64,000 bases of DNA, taken from Amycolatopsis vastitatis (lineage in GTDB: Bacteria > Actinomycetota > Actinomycetes > Mycobacteriales > Pseudonocardiaceae). Made by a program: the position numbers and the translations under genes. Where the stretch lies: positions 1-64,000 of the forward strand of contig NZ_NMUL01000030.1 of assembly GCF_002234595.1 (NCBI RefSeq). Reading direction: 5' to 3'. Below, in pieces: positions 16,342 through 25,505 of the stretch; the first letter of the stretch is position 1, and each line of letters opens with the position of its first letter. The notes under the pieces were generated by a model. That model saw only the letters and a list, made by a program, of their open reading frames with translations, did not search any database and was not told where the DNA came from.

Positions 16342-16457
16342 GACGGGTCTCCCGGCGGCAGGTGGTCCAGACGGATGATCATCACCATCCTAACCGCCGC
16401 GCCGGGACCGGCGAGGTGAAGTTCATCTCGCCCTGCAGGTCACGGCCTCGCGGCCGG

Positions 16458-17588
16458 CTACGCCCCCGGGTGCAGGCCGAGCCAGCCGGGGGTCGGAGCG
16501 CCCTGGACCTCGCCGAAGTACAGCGCGAACGTCTGCCGCCGGCGCTCCAGCTCGGCCCGGTCCGCCATGAACCGGGGGAAGGCGTCCACGTGCGCGTTCG
16601 GGTACTCCCAGATCGGCTTCAGCCCTGCGGGCGGCGTGACGTCGGTGCGCACGGACCAGCCGTTGAACGAGGACTTCTGGTTGTCGAGCGACAGCGCGAA
16701 GTTCAGGTACAGCTTGGCCGCGGCCGGGTGTTTCGCCTGGTTCAGGATCGCGGCCCGCTGTCCCCAGGCCATGAACGGGTGGCCGTCGGCGATGACCCAC
16801 TTCACCGGCGACGAGGACGCGACCGCCGAGCCGGAGCCGCCGACGCCGATCGCCTTCAGTCCGCTGTTGACCGCCTCACCCGGCGAGTTGGTGCCGCGGG
16901 CGAACCGCACGTCCTGGGCGGCCAGCTTCGCCACCCAGTCCCATCCGTACGTCTGCGCGTACAGGGAGTAGAGGAAGAGCACCGCGTCGTCGTCGTTGGG
17001 GTAGGAGGAGGCGATCTTGCCCTTCCAGGCCGGGTCGACCAGGTCGAGCGGGGTCTTCGGACCGTTCGATCCGAGCGCCGTGGTGCTGTAGGAGTAGCTG
17101 AACGCGATCACCGTGACCGAGACCCACGCGGCCTGTGGGTCCCGGAAGCCGTTGTACAGCTTCGAGAAGCCGGCGGGCTTGTAGTGCATGAGGCGTCCCA
17201 ACGCCTTCCAGCGGTCGAAGTCCTGCAGCGTCTGCAGCTGGACGACGTCGGGGACGAGCGTGCCCGTGGCCAGCTGGTTGTCGACGCGGACGTCGTGGTA
17301 CTTGCTGTAGTCCACGATGTAGTCGAAGTCGATGGCCGGGAAGCGGTTCTTGAAGGCCGCCCGGACGCCGTTGCCCTGGGCCGCGGTGTCGCCGCCGGCG
17401 TAGACGACCAGCTTGCCGCCCTCGGCGATGGCGTCCTGGTACAGCTCGTCGAGGGACTTGGTCTCCTCACCCGCGCTCCCGGCTGGGGAGGCCGAGGCAG
17501 GAGCCGAGGTGGCCGCGAGCACGCCGAGGCCGAGTGCGGCGCCGGCTCCGGTGGTGAGGACACGTCGTCGGCTGAGTGAGTTCGACAC
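16458..17588 (-). CDS. Tat-exported ABC-type solute-binding protein
   Basis: 376 residues. The start is taken as GTG 17588, preceded by AAAGG, because it gives a standard Tat signal: SRRRVLTTG followed by a hydrophobic stretch and AxA sites. The mature protein has the family pattern of iron/polyamine-type substrate-binding proteins (GGKLVVYAGGDTAAQG, then KAFKNRFP-like helices and WKGKIASSYPNDDDAV). No permease or ATPase genes lie nearby, so it either pairs with a distant transporter or works as an orphan sensor. A 20-bp palindromic operator lies 131 bases upstream of the start. Confidence 0.85.
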   Translation of the reverse strand: MSNSLSRRRVLTTGAGAALGLGVLAATSAPASASPAGSAGEETKSLDELYQDAIAEGGKLVVYAGGDTAAQGNGVRAAFKNRFPAIDFDYIVDYSKYHDVRVDNQLATGTLVPDVVQLQTLQDFDRWKALGRLMHYKPAGFSKLYNGFRDPQAAWVSVTVIAFSYSYSTTALGSNGPKTPLDLVDPAWKGKIASSYPNDDDAVLFLYSLYAQTYGWDWVAKLAAQDVRFARGTNSPGEAVNSGLKAIGVGGSGSAVASSSPVKWVIADGHPFMAWGQRAAILNQAKHPAAAKLYLNFALSLDNQKSSFNGWSVRTDVTPPAGLKPIWEYPNAHVDAFPRFMADRAELERRRQTFALYFGEVQGAPTPGWLGLHPGA

Positions 17589-17718
17589 GATGAGACCTTT
17601 CTGCTGGCAGGGGAAGATCGCGCACCCGACACCACGGGCACTGTCCACTTTGGCGCTCCTGCCCCACCCGCCGCGTCACCCGGAAGCTGCGGTCGGGCGC
17701 GGCGACGGTCGAATTCAC

Positions 17719-17738
17719 GTTCAACCGAACGGTTGAAC
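17719..17738. promoter_or_regulatory. Palindromic operator, TetR-like
   Basis: GTTCAACCGAACGGTTGAAC is a 20-bp palindrome broken only by the two central bases. Its core AACCGAACGGTT is identical to that of the second operator at 60-73. It lies upstream of the solute-binding protein gene and probably controls it. Confidence 0.65.
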
Positions 17739-17789
17739 GGCTCGTCTCGACGAGGGTCGCCGTGCCTTTCCCGGCCAGGTCACGACGAT

Positions 17790-18000
17790 CTTGCGGTTGC
17801 TCGTGGGTTGACGAACGTGATCTCTGTGCCCACCGGGACTGTCAGGTTCTGCGGCGACATCGCCGTCTGCGCCACCGTGTTCTCCATCGCGCCGGGTCGC
17901 CCTTCGGGATGCCGGCGCAGGCAGGCCGCTGCCGACGGCGAACACCGCAAGGTACTGCTCGCCGCCGATCTCGTAGCTGATGCCGTTGCCGTTCAGGTCC
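17790..18000 (-). pseudogene. C-terminal remnant of a PQQ-type dehydrogenase with cupredoxin tail
   Basis: Two minus-strand frames together give the end of a quinoprotein-like enzyme. Around 17933-17996 the frame reads GISYEIGGEQYLAVFAVG, a typical last-blade sequence. Around 17795-17885 another frame reads NTVAQTAMSPQNLTVPVGT then EITFVNP, typical of a fused plastocyanin-like domain. A frameshift separates them and the other ~500 residues are missing. It lies between the solute-binding protein operator and the regulator at 18247. Confidence 0.6.
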
Positions 18001-18246
18001 GACGTGCCGGGTACTCGTGAACGCCTCCGCGCGCGTGGCGGTGAGGCGACGATGACACCGGGCTCGCCCACATCGCGCACGGACCTCGACGCGCTGTTGC
18101 TCCAGCCGGGCCGTCTCTCATCGCTCATGCTATGCCCGATTTGTCCGGTCGGGAGGGCGAAAACGTCCACTTCGCTCAAGAGCCGGCTTTGCCGGTGACG
18201 AGTCCTGGGAAGCGAATCGCGGCGCTTCCGCAGCCGTCTTTACTAT

Positions 18247-20469
18247 GTGGCGGTGCACCGGGGGCAGATGGCGTTGGCCGAGATGCTGGCAGGGCTGCGG
18301 AGCAGCCGCGGTCTCTCGCAGGAGCAGTTGGCGGAGCTGAGCGGGATCAGCGTCCGGGCGATCGGGGAGATCGAGCGGGGCGCCACCCGGCGTCCGCAGC
18401 GCGAAACACTGCGTGCGCTCATCGGGGCGCTGGGCCTGACGCCGGAGGAGCAGGAGGCGTTCGCCCGGACCGCCCGGACGGCGCCGCCGCCGGACACCCG
18501 CCGCAGGCGGACGGCGGCCCGCCCGGCGTTGCCCGCACCGGTCACCTCGATCGTCGGCCGGGCCGACGATCTCGCCGCGGTGCTCCGGCTGGTCCAGGAT
18601 CCGCCGGTGCGGCTGGTCACGATCACCGGCACGGGCGGGGTCGGCAAGACCCGCCTCGCTCTCGAGGCCGGCTGGCGGGCGGCGAGCCGGTTCGAATCCG
18701 TGCACGGCCTCGACCTGAGCGCCCTGCGGGACGCCGACGACGTCCCGCAGGCGCTGGCCGAGTCCCTGCGGACGCCCGACCCGGCCACGCTGATCGGCGA
18801 CGGGCGATGGTTGCTGGTGCTCGACAGTTTCGAGCACGTGGCCGCGGCGGCCACCACCGTGGCCACGCTGCTGGCCGGGTGCCCGGGGCTGACCGTCCTG
18901 GTGACCAGCCGGTCGCCGTTGCGACTGCGGGGGGAACACCTCTGGCCATTGGGCCCATTGTCCACTCCGGACAGTGACGACCCGGCGGGCCTGGCCGGCA
19001 ACGCGGCCGTCCAGCTGCTGGTCGAACGCACCGCCGCGGTCCGGCCCGGGTTCGCGCTCACCGGGGACAACGCCGTCGCGGTCGCGGCGCTGTGCCGCCG
19101 TCTCGACGGCCTGCCGCTCGCCCTGGAGCTGGCCGCCGCGCGGCTGCGCATCCAGGCACCGGCCCAGGTGCTCGCCCAGGTCCGCGACCTGCACGGCGAC
19201 ACGGTGGACCTGGCCGACCGGCATGTCAGCCTGCGCCGCACGGTCGAATGGAGCACGCGCGGGCTCACCGATCCCGACCGGCGGTTGTTCGGCCTGCTGG
19301 GCGCGTTCTCCGGCGGCGCTGACCCGGTCGACGTCGAGGCCGTGCTGGGCGCACCGCCGCATTCGCTGGCGACGCTGGCCGCGCACAGCCTGGTCACCGT
19401 CACCGAACGGGCCGGCTATCCGCGGATCGGCATGCTGGACACCATCCGAGAGGTCGTCGAGGACCAGCTCACCGGAGCGGGCGATCGCGACGCGCACGCC
19501 GGGCACTTCCTGCGCCTGGTCCGCGATGGCGATCCCCGGCTGGGCGATGAGCAGGACAACGTACGGGCCGCGATCCAGCAAGCCGTCGACGCCGCGCCGA
19601 CCCTGTTGTGCGTGGAAACCGTGCGCGCACTGACCAAGCACTACGTGGCCCGGGGGCGGTTCGCCGAGGGACGGCGGATGCTCACGGGGGTGGCCGGTGC
19701 CGCGCTCACCGAGCAGGCCCGGGCGTGGGCGTGGCACGGCGCCGCGGTCACCGCCAACGAGAGCGGCGACCCGGAGGTGGCGCTGGCTCTGGCCGCATCC
19801 GCCGCCGAGGCGTTCGGCGCCGACCCGGACGGCCGGGCCGCGACGCTGACCCTGATCGGCAACGCCCACAAGTTCGCCGGCCGGTACGACGACGCCGCGG
19901 CCGCGTACACCGGCGTGCTGGACCAGGCGAGGACCATGGGCGACGCGCGCCGCGAGACGATCGCGCTGAACAACCTGGGTGCGCTGGCGCACGACCGCGG
20001 CGCGTTCGCCGAAGCGATCGGATATCACGCCGCTGCGCTGCGCCGTAAGCGCGAGCTGGGCGACCGGCGCGGCGTCGCGGTGGCTCAGCTCAACCTCGGC
20101 GCCGTGCGGAACGACACCGGCGACCACGCCGGCGCGGCCACCCTGCTGACCGAGGCCGCCGCCACGTTCGCCGCTCTCGGCGAACCGGGCTCGGAGGCCT
20201 TCGCGCTGGCCCTGCTGGCCCAATCCCAGGCAGGCCTGGCCCGCTGGGACGACGCCACCACCACTGCCCGGCGGGCGCTGGAACTGGCCCGGCGGGCCGA
20301 ACACGCCCAGGCGACCGGGCTCGCGCTGCTCGCCCTCGGCGAGACGGCCGCCGCCGACGGCGACGCGGGTGGCGCCGCCCGGCTGTTCCGCGAGGCGCTG
20401 ACGTTCCCCATCGGCCTGCCGGATCAGGCCCGCGTCCGCGCGCACCCGGCGATGGCCGCGGACCGCTGA
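18247..20469 (+). CDS. XRE-STAND-TPR transcriptional regulator
   Basis: 740 residues from GTG 18247. An XRE helix-turn-helix (8-65, SQEQLAELSGISVRAIGEIE) is followed by an NB-ARC/STAND ATPase: Walker A GTGGVGKTRLA near 130, Walker B WLLVLDSFEH near 190, and the GLPLALELAAARL helix near 290. TPR-like helices fill 440-720 (for example NNLGALAHDRGAFAEAIGYH). Proteins of this AfsR/GutR-like class oligomerise on nucleotide and signal binding to activate transcription. It may regulate the secreted lectin and propeller genes immediately downstream, which lie on the same strand. Confidence 0.88.
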   Translation: MAVHRGQMALAEMLAGLRSSRGLSQEQLAELSGISVRAIGEIERGATRRPQRETLRALIGALGLTPEEQEAFARTARTAPPPDTRRRRTAARPALPAPVTSIVGRADDLAAVLRLVQDPPVRLVTITGTGGVGKTRLALEAGWRAASRFESVHGLDLSALRDADDVPQALAESLRTPDPATLIGDGRWLLVLDSFEHVAAAATTVATLLAGCPGLTVLVTSRSPLRLRGEHLWPLGPLSTPDSDDPAGLAGNAAVQLLVERTAAVRPGFALTGDNAVAVAALCRRLDGLPLALELAAARLRIQAPAQVLAQVRDLHGDTVDLADRHVSLRRTVEWSTRGLTDPDRRLFGLLGAFSGGADPVDVEAVLGAPPHSLATLAAHSLVTVTERAGYPRIGMLDTIREVVEDQLTGAGDRDAHAGHFLRLVRDGDPRLGDEQDNVRAAIQQAVDAAPTLLCVETVRALTKHYVARGRFAEGRRMLTGVAGAALTEQARAWAWHGAAVTANESGDPEVALALAASAAEAFGADPDGRAATLTLIGNAHKFAGRYDDAAAAYTGVLDQARTMGDARRETIALNNLGALAHDRGAFAEAIGYHAAALRRKRELGDRRGVAVAQLNLGAVRNDTGDHAGAATLLTEAAATFAALGEPGSEAFALALLAQSQAGLARWDDATTTARRALELARRAEHAQATGLALLALGETAAADGDAGGAARLFREALTFPIGLPDQARVRAHPAMAADR

Positions 20470-20552
20470 TCGGCGGGAAACAGTCCGGTTCTGCCGACTT
20501 TTCCGCCGGTTCCGCCTGGAGCCGGACGTGGGGTGATCCCTAGGGTTCGCGC

Positions 20553-21125
20553 ATGCTTCAGCTACCTCGCGTGATCCGCACCGCCGTGCTCGTTCCGCTC
20601 GCGACCGCCGCACTCGTGCTGGCCGGTGCCGTGCCCGCGCATGCCGACCACACCATCTACCCGCCGGTGAGCGGCGACGTGCTGGCCTGGTGGACCAATG
20701 ATGCCAGCTGGATCGGCGGCCTCAAGTGCCTGCAGGTCGACAAGGGACGTCTCGACGACTTCGCCCCGGTCGACCAGTTTTCGTGCCAGTACGGCAACAA
20801 CCAGCGATGGCGGATGGGACAGGCCACCGACGATCCCGCCGTGTTCTGGCTCCAGAACGTGCGCACCGGCAAGTGCCTGGACGACTACGCCTACGGAATG
20901 AACCAGGGAAACCCCATCATCCAGTACACCTGCCTCGTCGGCACGAACCAGCAGTGGCGGATGCTCTGGGACAACTACTACGGCGTCGCGGAGTTCCAGA
21001 ACGTGAACAGCGGCCTGTGCCTTTCGGTGGACGGCATCAACACCGACAACTACCGCCGGTTGGTGCAGAACCCCTGCTACGGCTTCGTCAACGAACGGTT
21101 CCAGCCGGTCCAGCCGACTCGGTGA
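20553..21125 (+). CDS. Secreted ricin-type beta-trefoil lectin
   Basis: 190 residues with a Sec signal peptide (about 1-31, cleavage near AHA-DH). The mature part is a single beta-trefoil: three repeats of the C-L-x-V-D ... Q-x-W type are seen as KCLQVDKG/NNQRWRMG, GKCLDDYAYG/NQQWRM and GLCLSVDGIN/FQPVQ. Such modules bind carbohydrate; here it is a stand-alone lectin without a catalytic domain. A TAGGGT -10 element lies a few bases upstream, consistent with a leaderless mRNA. It is followed 35 bases later by the propeller gene. Confidence 0.87.
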   Translation: MLQLPRVIRTAVLVPLATAALVLAGAVPAHADHTIYPPVSGDVLAWWTNDASWIGGLKCLQVDKGRLDDFAPVDQFSCQYGNNQRWRMGQATDDPAVFWLQNVRTGKCLDDYAYGMNQGNPIIQYTCLVGTNQQWRMLWDNYYGVAEFQNVNSGLCLSVDGINTDNYRRLVQNPCYGFVNERFQPVQPTR

Positions 21126-21160
21126 ACCTCGGTTTTCTTTTTGAGCAGAGAAAGGCAATG

Positions 21161-22504
21161 ATGAGAAGTCACAGAACCGGCCGCGGCACAGTCGGACTCG
21201 CCCTCTGCGCGGCGACCATCGCGGCGCTGGTACCGGGTGGCACGGGTGGCACTGCGGACGCCGCCACCGTGGCCTCCACCACGTTGATCAGCGTCGCCGT
21301 CGACGGCAAGCCGGGCGCCGGGGCGAGCGGGGAGCCGTCGGTGTCCGCCGACGGACGGTATGTGGCCTTCAGGTCCTCGGCCCGGAACCTCGTCGGCGGC
21401 GACACCAACGGAGTCGACGACGTGTTCGTGCGGGACCGGGTGGCCGGGGTGACCACCCGCGTCAGCGTCGACCGCAACGGTGCCGAGGGGAACGGCGCCA
21501 GCTGGGCACCGTCCATTTCGGCCGACGGCCGTTACGTCGCGTTCGTGTCGGACTCGAGGAACCTGGTTCCGGGCGACACCAACGTGTTCCGGGACGTGTT
21601 CGTCCACGACCGGTTGATCGGGTGGACGAGCCGGGTCAGCGGCGGGTTGCTGGGCGCGCCCGGCAACGATGACAGTCTCCATCCGGCGATCTCGGCCGAC
21701 GGGCGGTTCATCGCGTACGACTCGTTCGCCGGCAATCTCGTCGCCGGCGACACGAACCGCGTCCGGGACGTCTTCGAGTACGACCAGCAGTCGGACCGTA
21801 CCGTCCGCGTCAGCGTCGATTCGAGCGGCATGGAGGTCAGGGGCGCGAGCCAGCTGCCGTCGATCGCGGCCGACGGCCGCTACGTCACGTTCGAATCCGA
21901 CGCCACGACCCTGACCAGCTCCGACACGAACCAGGCGACCGACGTGTTCGTGCACGACAAGCTGACCGGGCTGACCGATCGGGTGAGCGTCAACGCCCAC
22001 GGTGACCAAGGGCAAGGCGCCAGCAACTTCTCCACGATGTCGGTCGACGGGCGTTACGTCGCCTACCAGTCGGCTGCGGAGAACCTGCTGCCGAATCCGG
22101 GGGACACCAACGGCAAGGTCGACAACTTCCTGGTCGACCGGCAGACGTCGACGGTCACCCGGCTGAACGTCCTTTACACGGGCGGCCAGGACAGCGACGG
22201 CACCACCCAGGGCGTCCGGCCGTCCATCGCGGCCGACGGCCGGTACACGGCGTTCGACTCCTTCGCGTGGAGACTCGTGCCGTTCGACCGCAACAGCGTG
22301 GGGGACGTGTTCGTCCGTGACCGCGACACCGCGACCACGACCCGGGCCAGCGTCGCCGGGAACGGCGCGGAGGGCAACGGAAACTCCGCGACACCGTCGA
22401 TCTCGGCCGACGGCAAGCACGTCGCGTTCCAGTCCGTCGCCACCAACTTCGCGACCGGCACCGACATGTGGACCCCCAACGTGTACCTGCGCGACCTCGG
22501 CTGA
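21161..22504 (+). CDS. Secreted seven-blade TolB-like propeller protein
   Basis: 447 residues; ATG 21161 suits the AGAAAGG site better than ATG 21158. The signal peptide ends near TADAA. The mature protein is built of seven repeats of ~57 residues, each with SADGRYVAF-like strands and the loop GDTN..DVFVxDR (GDTNGVDDVFVRDR, GDTNVFRDVFVHDR, GDTNRVRDVFEYDQ and so on; the last is degenerate). The Asp/Asn loops may bind calcium. No enzymatic residues are evident. It is likely an exported binding or scaffold protein expressed with the lectin upstream, and a strong terminator follows. Confidence 0.85.
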   Translation: MRSHRTGRGTVGLALCAATIAALVPGGTGGTADAATVASTTLISVAVDGKPGAGASGEPSVSADGRYVAFRSSARNLVGGDTNGVDDVFVRDRVAGVTTRVSVDRNGAEGNGASWAPSISADGRYVAFVSDSRNLVPGDTNVFRDVFVHDRLIGWTSRVSGGLLGAPGNDDSLHPAISADGRFIAYDSFAGNLVAGDTNRVRDVFEYDQQSDRTVRVSVDSSGMEVRGASQLPSIAADGRYVTFESDATTLTSSDTNQATDVFVHDKLTGLTDRVSVNAHGDQGQGASNFSTMSVDGRYVAYQSAAENLLPNPGDTNGKVDNFLVDRQTSTVTRLNVLYTGGQDSDGTTQGVRPSIAADGRYTAFDSFAWRLVPFDRNSVGDVFVRDRDTATTTRASVAGNGAEGNGNSATPSISADGKHVAFQSVATNFATGTDMWTPNVYLRDLG

Positions 22505-22526
22505 TCCTCCGCCTGCCGGGGGAGGA

Positions 22527-22572
22527 CTCGTGAGGGGCGATGCCGGTTCTCAACGGCGTTGCCCCTCACGAG
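22527..22572 (+). terminator. Strong hairpin terminator
   Basis: Perfect 12-bp arms CTCGTGAGGGGC (22527-22538) and GCCCCTCACGAG (22561-22572). The 22-base loop can form a further GCCG/CGGC stem. It lies 22 bases after the propeller gene stop. Confidence 0.85.
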
Positions 22573-22688
22573 AGCCGGGGATCAGGACGTCGTCGGCGGT
22601 GAGCCCGGACTTCACCTCTTCCGGCCACACGTCTCCGGGCACCGGTCCATCATCGTGCCGCCGATATGGACGGCCAATCGGATTTCCG

Positions 22689-22754
22689 CTACTCGACGAA
22701 GAACTCGATGAGAGCGCGGGCGATCTCGCCGGGGGCGTTCTCGGTGGGAATGTG
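22689..22754 (-). pseudogene. Alpha/beta-hydrolase C-terminal fragment
   Basis: The minus strand reads HIPTENAPGEIARALIEFFVE and then a TAG stop. This matches the catalytic-His tail of many alpha/beta hydrolases (GH.P..E.P.E.A..L..F). Nothing upstream in the frame continues the fold, so only about 21 residues survive. Confidence 0.5.
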
Positions 22755-22874
22755 TGTCGCTCTCGGCCTGCACCTCGTCCGTTCCGACCACGGCGCGGCC
22801 TACGCCGCCCAGATCGCCCGGAACATGGTGCTGCCGCCACACCGGGAGAGCAGCCGGCTCCAGTACGCCACCCA

Positions 22875-23099
22875 GCCGCCGAGCTGACCGGACCGCGGGC
22901 GCTCGACATGACCGACGTAGCCCAGGAGTTCTCCGAGGCACTCGACCGCACGGTGACCTATGTGGACGTCCCCATGGCCAAGCTGCACCGCGCGAACCGT
23001 TACGACAGGGCGACCGCCGACGTCGAACGCATCACCGGGAAGCGGCCCCTGACCGTCGAGGAGTTCGTCGCCGCCCGCAAGGACTTCTACCTCGGCTGA
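22875..23099 (+). pseudogene. NmrA-like NAD(P)-binding oxidoreductase, C-terminal remnant
   Basis: The frame ending at 23099 reads TGPRALDMTDVAQEFSEALD then TVTYVDVPMAKL and DVERITGKRPLTVEEFV. This is the usual C-terminal third of NmrA-type quinone/NAD(P)H-binding oxidoreductases. The Rossmann N-terminal half is missing; upstream sequence is unrelated or out of frame. A second, independently decayed member lies at 28345-28870 on the other strand. The rest of 22573-23254 holds no intact gene. Confidence 0.6.
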
Positions 23100-23254
23100 C
23101 TGACACAGAAATCTCAGGCGGAGGCGGCATCACCGAAGTCGCGGCCGGGCACGTCGACCGGCGGCCCCGACCGCAACTGCATGGGCGACACGTCTCGAAT
23201 CCCGCTGCGGCCAGGTGGGTGAGCCGGCGCGTCCGGAGAACGCGGCGAACCGCC

Positions 23255-23938
23255 CTACCGTCTGCGCGGCACGAGTCCGGCCTCGAAGGCGATGATCGCC
23301 AGGTGGACGCGGTCCCGAGCCTCGAGCTTGGCGAACAGGCGCGCGACATGAGTCTTCGCCGTCGCCGCGCTGATCACCAACCGCTCGGCTATCTCAGGAT
23401 TCGACAGGCCCTGTCCGACCAGTGCCAGCACCTCGCGCTCCCGGCCGGTGATCTCCGCGATGAGACCTGTGTCCGCGGCGGGCTCGGTGTCCGGTTCGGG
23501 GGCCGCGGGGCCGGAGGTTCCGGCGAAGTCCGCGATCAGCCGTCGGGTCACGCTGGGCGCGATCAACGCGTCGCCGGCCGCCACCACGCGGATCGCGTCC
23601 AGGATCGCGTTCAGGGCCATGCTCTTGAGCAGGAATCCGCTGGCCCCGGCGCGCAGCGCGCCGTAGACGTACTCGTCGTCGTCGAAGGTCGTCAGCACCA
23701 GCACCTTGGGCGGGTCCGGCTCGGCGGTCGCCTGCCGGGTCGCCTCGATCCCGTCCATGCCCGGCATCCGGATGTCCATCACCACCACGTCCGGCCGCAG
23801 CTCACGCACCAGACGCATCGCCTCGCGGCCGTCGCCGGCCTCGCCGACGACCTCCAGATCGTCGGTGTCGCCGATCAGGATCGCGAGCCCGACCAGCATC
23901 AGCGGCTGGTCGTCGACCAGCAGCACCCGCACGCTCAT
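23255..23938 (-). CDS. NarL/FixJ-type response regulator
   Basis: 227 residues. The receiver domain has DDQ at 9-11, the phospho-acceptor in VVVMDIRMPGMDG and Lys in FLLKSMAL. An Ala/Pro/Glu-rich linker (about 140-160) leads to the LuxR helix-turn-helix, ITGREREVLALVGQGLSN and SAATAKTHVARLFAKL. ATG 23938 overlaps the kinase stop (ATGA). Together they form the second NarL-type two-component system of the window. No target operator is obvious. Confidence 0.93.
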   Translation of the reverse strand: MSVRVLLVDDQPLMLVGLAILIGDTDDLEVVGEAGDGREAMRLVRELRPDVVVMDIRMPGMDGIEATRQATAEPDPPKVLVLTTFDDDEYVYGALRAGASGFLLKSMALNAILDAIRVVAAGDALIAPSVTRRLIADFAGTSGPAAPEPDTEPAADTGLIAEITGREREVLALVGQGLSNPEIAERLVISAATAKTHVARLFAKLEARDRVHLAIIAFEAGLVPRRR

Positions 23939-25134
23939 GCCGGGAGCCTCGCCGCTACCCGGAATCCGCCCTCCGGACGCCGGCCGGCGCTGAACTGGCC
24001 GGACAGCAACTTCGCCCGCTCGCGCATGCCGAGCAGGCCGAAGCCGCTCCCGCCGGGCGCCGTCGAGTGCCTGGGACGGCCCGGCCCGCCGAGACCGTCG
24101 TCCACCACCTCGATCGTCACTCCCTCCGGCTCGTACCCGACCGCGACCCGGCACGTCCGCGCCCCGGAATGCCGCACCACGTTCGTCAGCGACTCCTGGA
24201 TGATCCGGAACGCCGACAGTTCGATCTCCGGCGGCAGTGGACGCCGCTCGCCCTGCCAGGTCACGTGGACCCGCACCCCGGCGTCGGCCGTGTGTTCGGC
24301 GAGTTGCGGGACGTCGGCCAGGCTGCCGGCCGGCGCCAGCGGAGCGGCCTGCGGCATGGCGTCGTCCGGCTCCGCGCGGCGGAGCGCCCCGAGCATGCGC
24401 TGCAGCTCGAGCAGCGTCTGGCGGCTGGTGGTCTCGATGCCGGTCAGCGCCTGCCGCGCCTGCTGGGGCTTGGTGTCCACGACCCGCGCCGCCGCGCCCG
24501 ACAGCACCGTGATGATCCCGATGCTGTGCGCGACGCTGTCGTGCAGTTCGCGGGCGATCCGCAGCCGCTCGGTGATGACGGTGCGGGCCGCGGTCTGCTC
24601 GTGCAGGGCTTCGAGGTATTCACGGCGTTTGCGATACACCCCGCCGAAGACCCACGCGACCGCGAACCACAACGCGTACTGCCCGGCCCACTGGGCCGTG
24701 TCGCCGATGTTCTCCCCGGGGTAGACGTGGGTGTTGTTGACGAAAACGGCCGCGACGGCCGCGACGGAGCCGACGGCGGCAGCCTTCGGCCGCCGGACGG
24801 CAAGGTGCCCGCCCAAGACGACGAGCACGACGAACACGGCCTCGGACCGCATGCCGAAGAGGTAGCCGAGGATCGATTCGCCCAGGATCGCCGCGAAGAC
24901 CGCGGCCGGCAGACGGCGCATCAGCAGAACCGGAAGGGCGAGCACGACGCACAGAACCATCATCTGGAAGGGCCCGAGGCCGGGAAACCGGAACAGGCCG
25001 TCGTGGTCCGGAACCCGAGCGATCGACCAGCAAAGCGTCACCGCGTAGAAGCAGGCGGTGGCCAACACCACGGCTTGTGACATCAGCCATGTCACGCGCT
25101 TCGATGTCGAGAGACGCTGGAGAAGCTCTTCCAT
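23935..25134 (-). CDS. NarL-type sensor histidine kinase
   Basis: 399 residues from ATG 25134 (no strong Shine-Dalgarno; the longer reading frame lacks features and is rejected). About five or six transmembrane helices occupy 15-175. The HisKA_3 segment ERLRIARELHDSVAHSIG gives the phospho-His. HATPase motifs are VVDDGLGGPG and GFGLLGMRERAKLL. Domain layout and gene overlap match the desKR/liaSR-like actinobacterial class. It reads away from the small operon at 25278. Confidence 0.92.
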   Translation of the reverse strand: MEELLQRLSTSKRVTWLMSQAVVLATACFYAVTLCWSIARVPDHDGLFRFPGLGPFQMMVLCVVLALPVLLMRRLPAAVFAAILGESILGYLFGMRSEAVFVVLVVLGGHLAVRRPKAAAVGSVAAVAAVFVNNTHVYPGENIGDTAQWAGQYALWFAVAWVFGGVYRKRREYLEALHEQTAARTVITERLRIARELHDSVAHSIGIITVLSGAAARVVDTKPQQARQALTGIETTSRQTLLELQRMLGALRRAEPDDAMPQAAPLAPAGSLADVPQLAEHTADAGVRVHVTWQGERRPLPPEIELSAFRIIQESLTNVVRHSGARTCRVAVGYEPEGVTIEVVDDGLGGPGRPRHSTAPGGSGFGLLGMRERAKLLSGQFSAGRRPEGGFRVAARLPA

Positions 25135-25277
25135 GCGGAGATCGTATTCAGTGGCGTCGGCTCCGCGCGTCGCCCCGGGGATGTACGCGCCGGTACACCC
25201 CCGGGCCGACGGCCGGGGGAACGGTGACATCCACCGGCCGACGCGACGGAGGGCATTCTGTTCGTAGGTTCGTGACC

Positions 25278-25505
25278 ATGACGAACGCACCGATGACCGA
25301 TCTTCGCGGCACGACGAAGAAATGCGACGGCGGCCCGCCCGCGCCGGCCGGTGTGACCTGGCTCTGCGACCCGCTCAAGCAGGTCTGGGCGCCGGTGGAT
25401 GCCACCGCAACGAACCCGTCGCTCGAGCGCCCCGCACCTCACGTCCTGGCCGTGGCCTGTCCGGCATCGTGCGCCGCCACATCGGCGAGTTCTCCCCGGG
25501 CATGA
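25278..25505 (+). CDS. Small hypothetical protein coupled to a membrane protein
   Basis: A possible 75-residue protein. ATG 25278 lies 7 bases after a TAGGTT -10-like element, suggesting a leaderless transcript. The TGA stop overlaps the next ATG (ATGA at 25502-25505), which argues for real translation. The sequence has two CD pairs (KKCDGG, WLCDP) and no signal peptide or membrane helix; its last third is low-complexity. No family is recognised, and it might be a remnant. Confidence 0.4.
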   Translation: MTNAPMTDLRGTTKKCDGGPPAPAGVTWLCDPLKQVWAPVDATATNPSLERPAPHVLAVACPASCAATSASSPRA

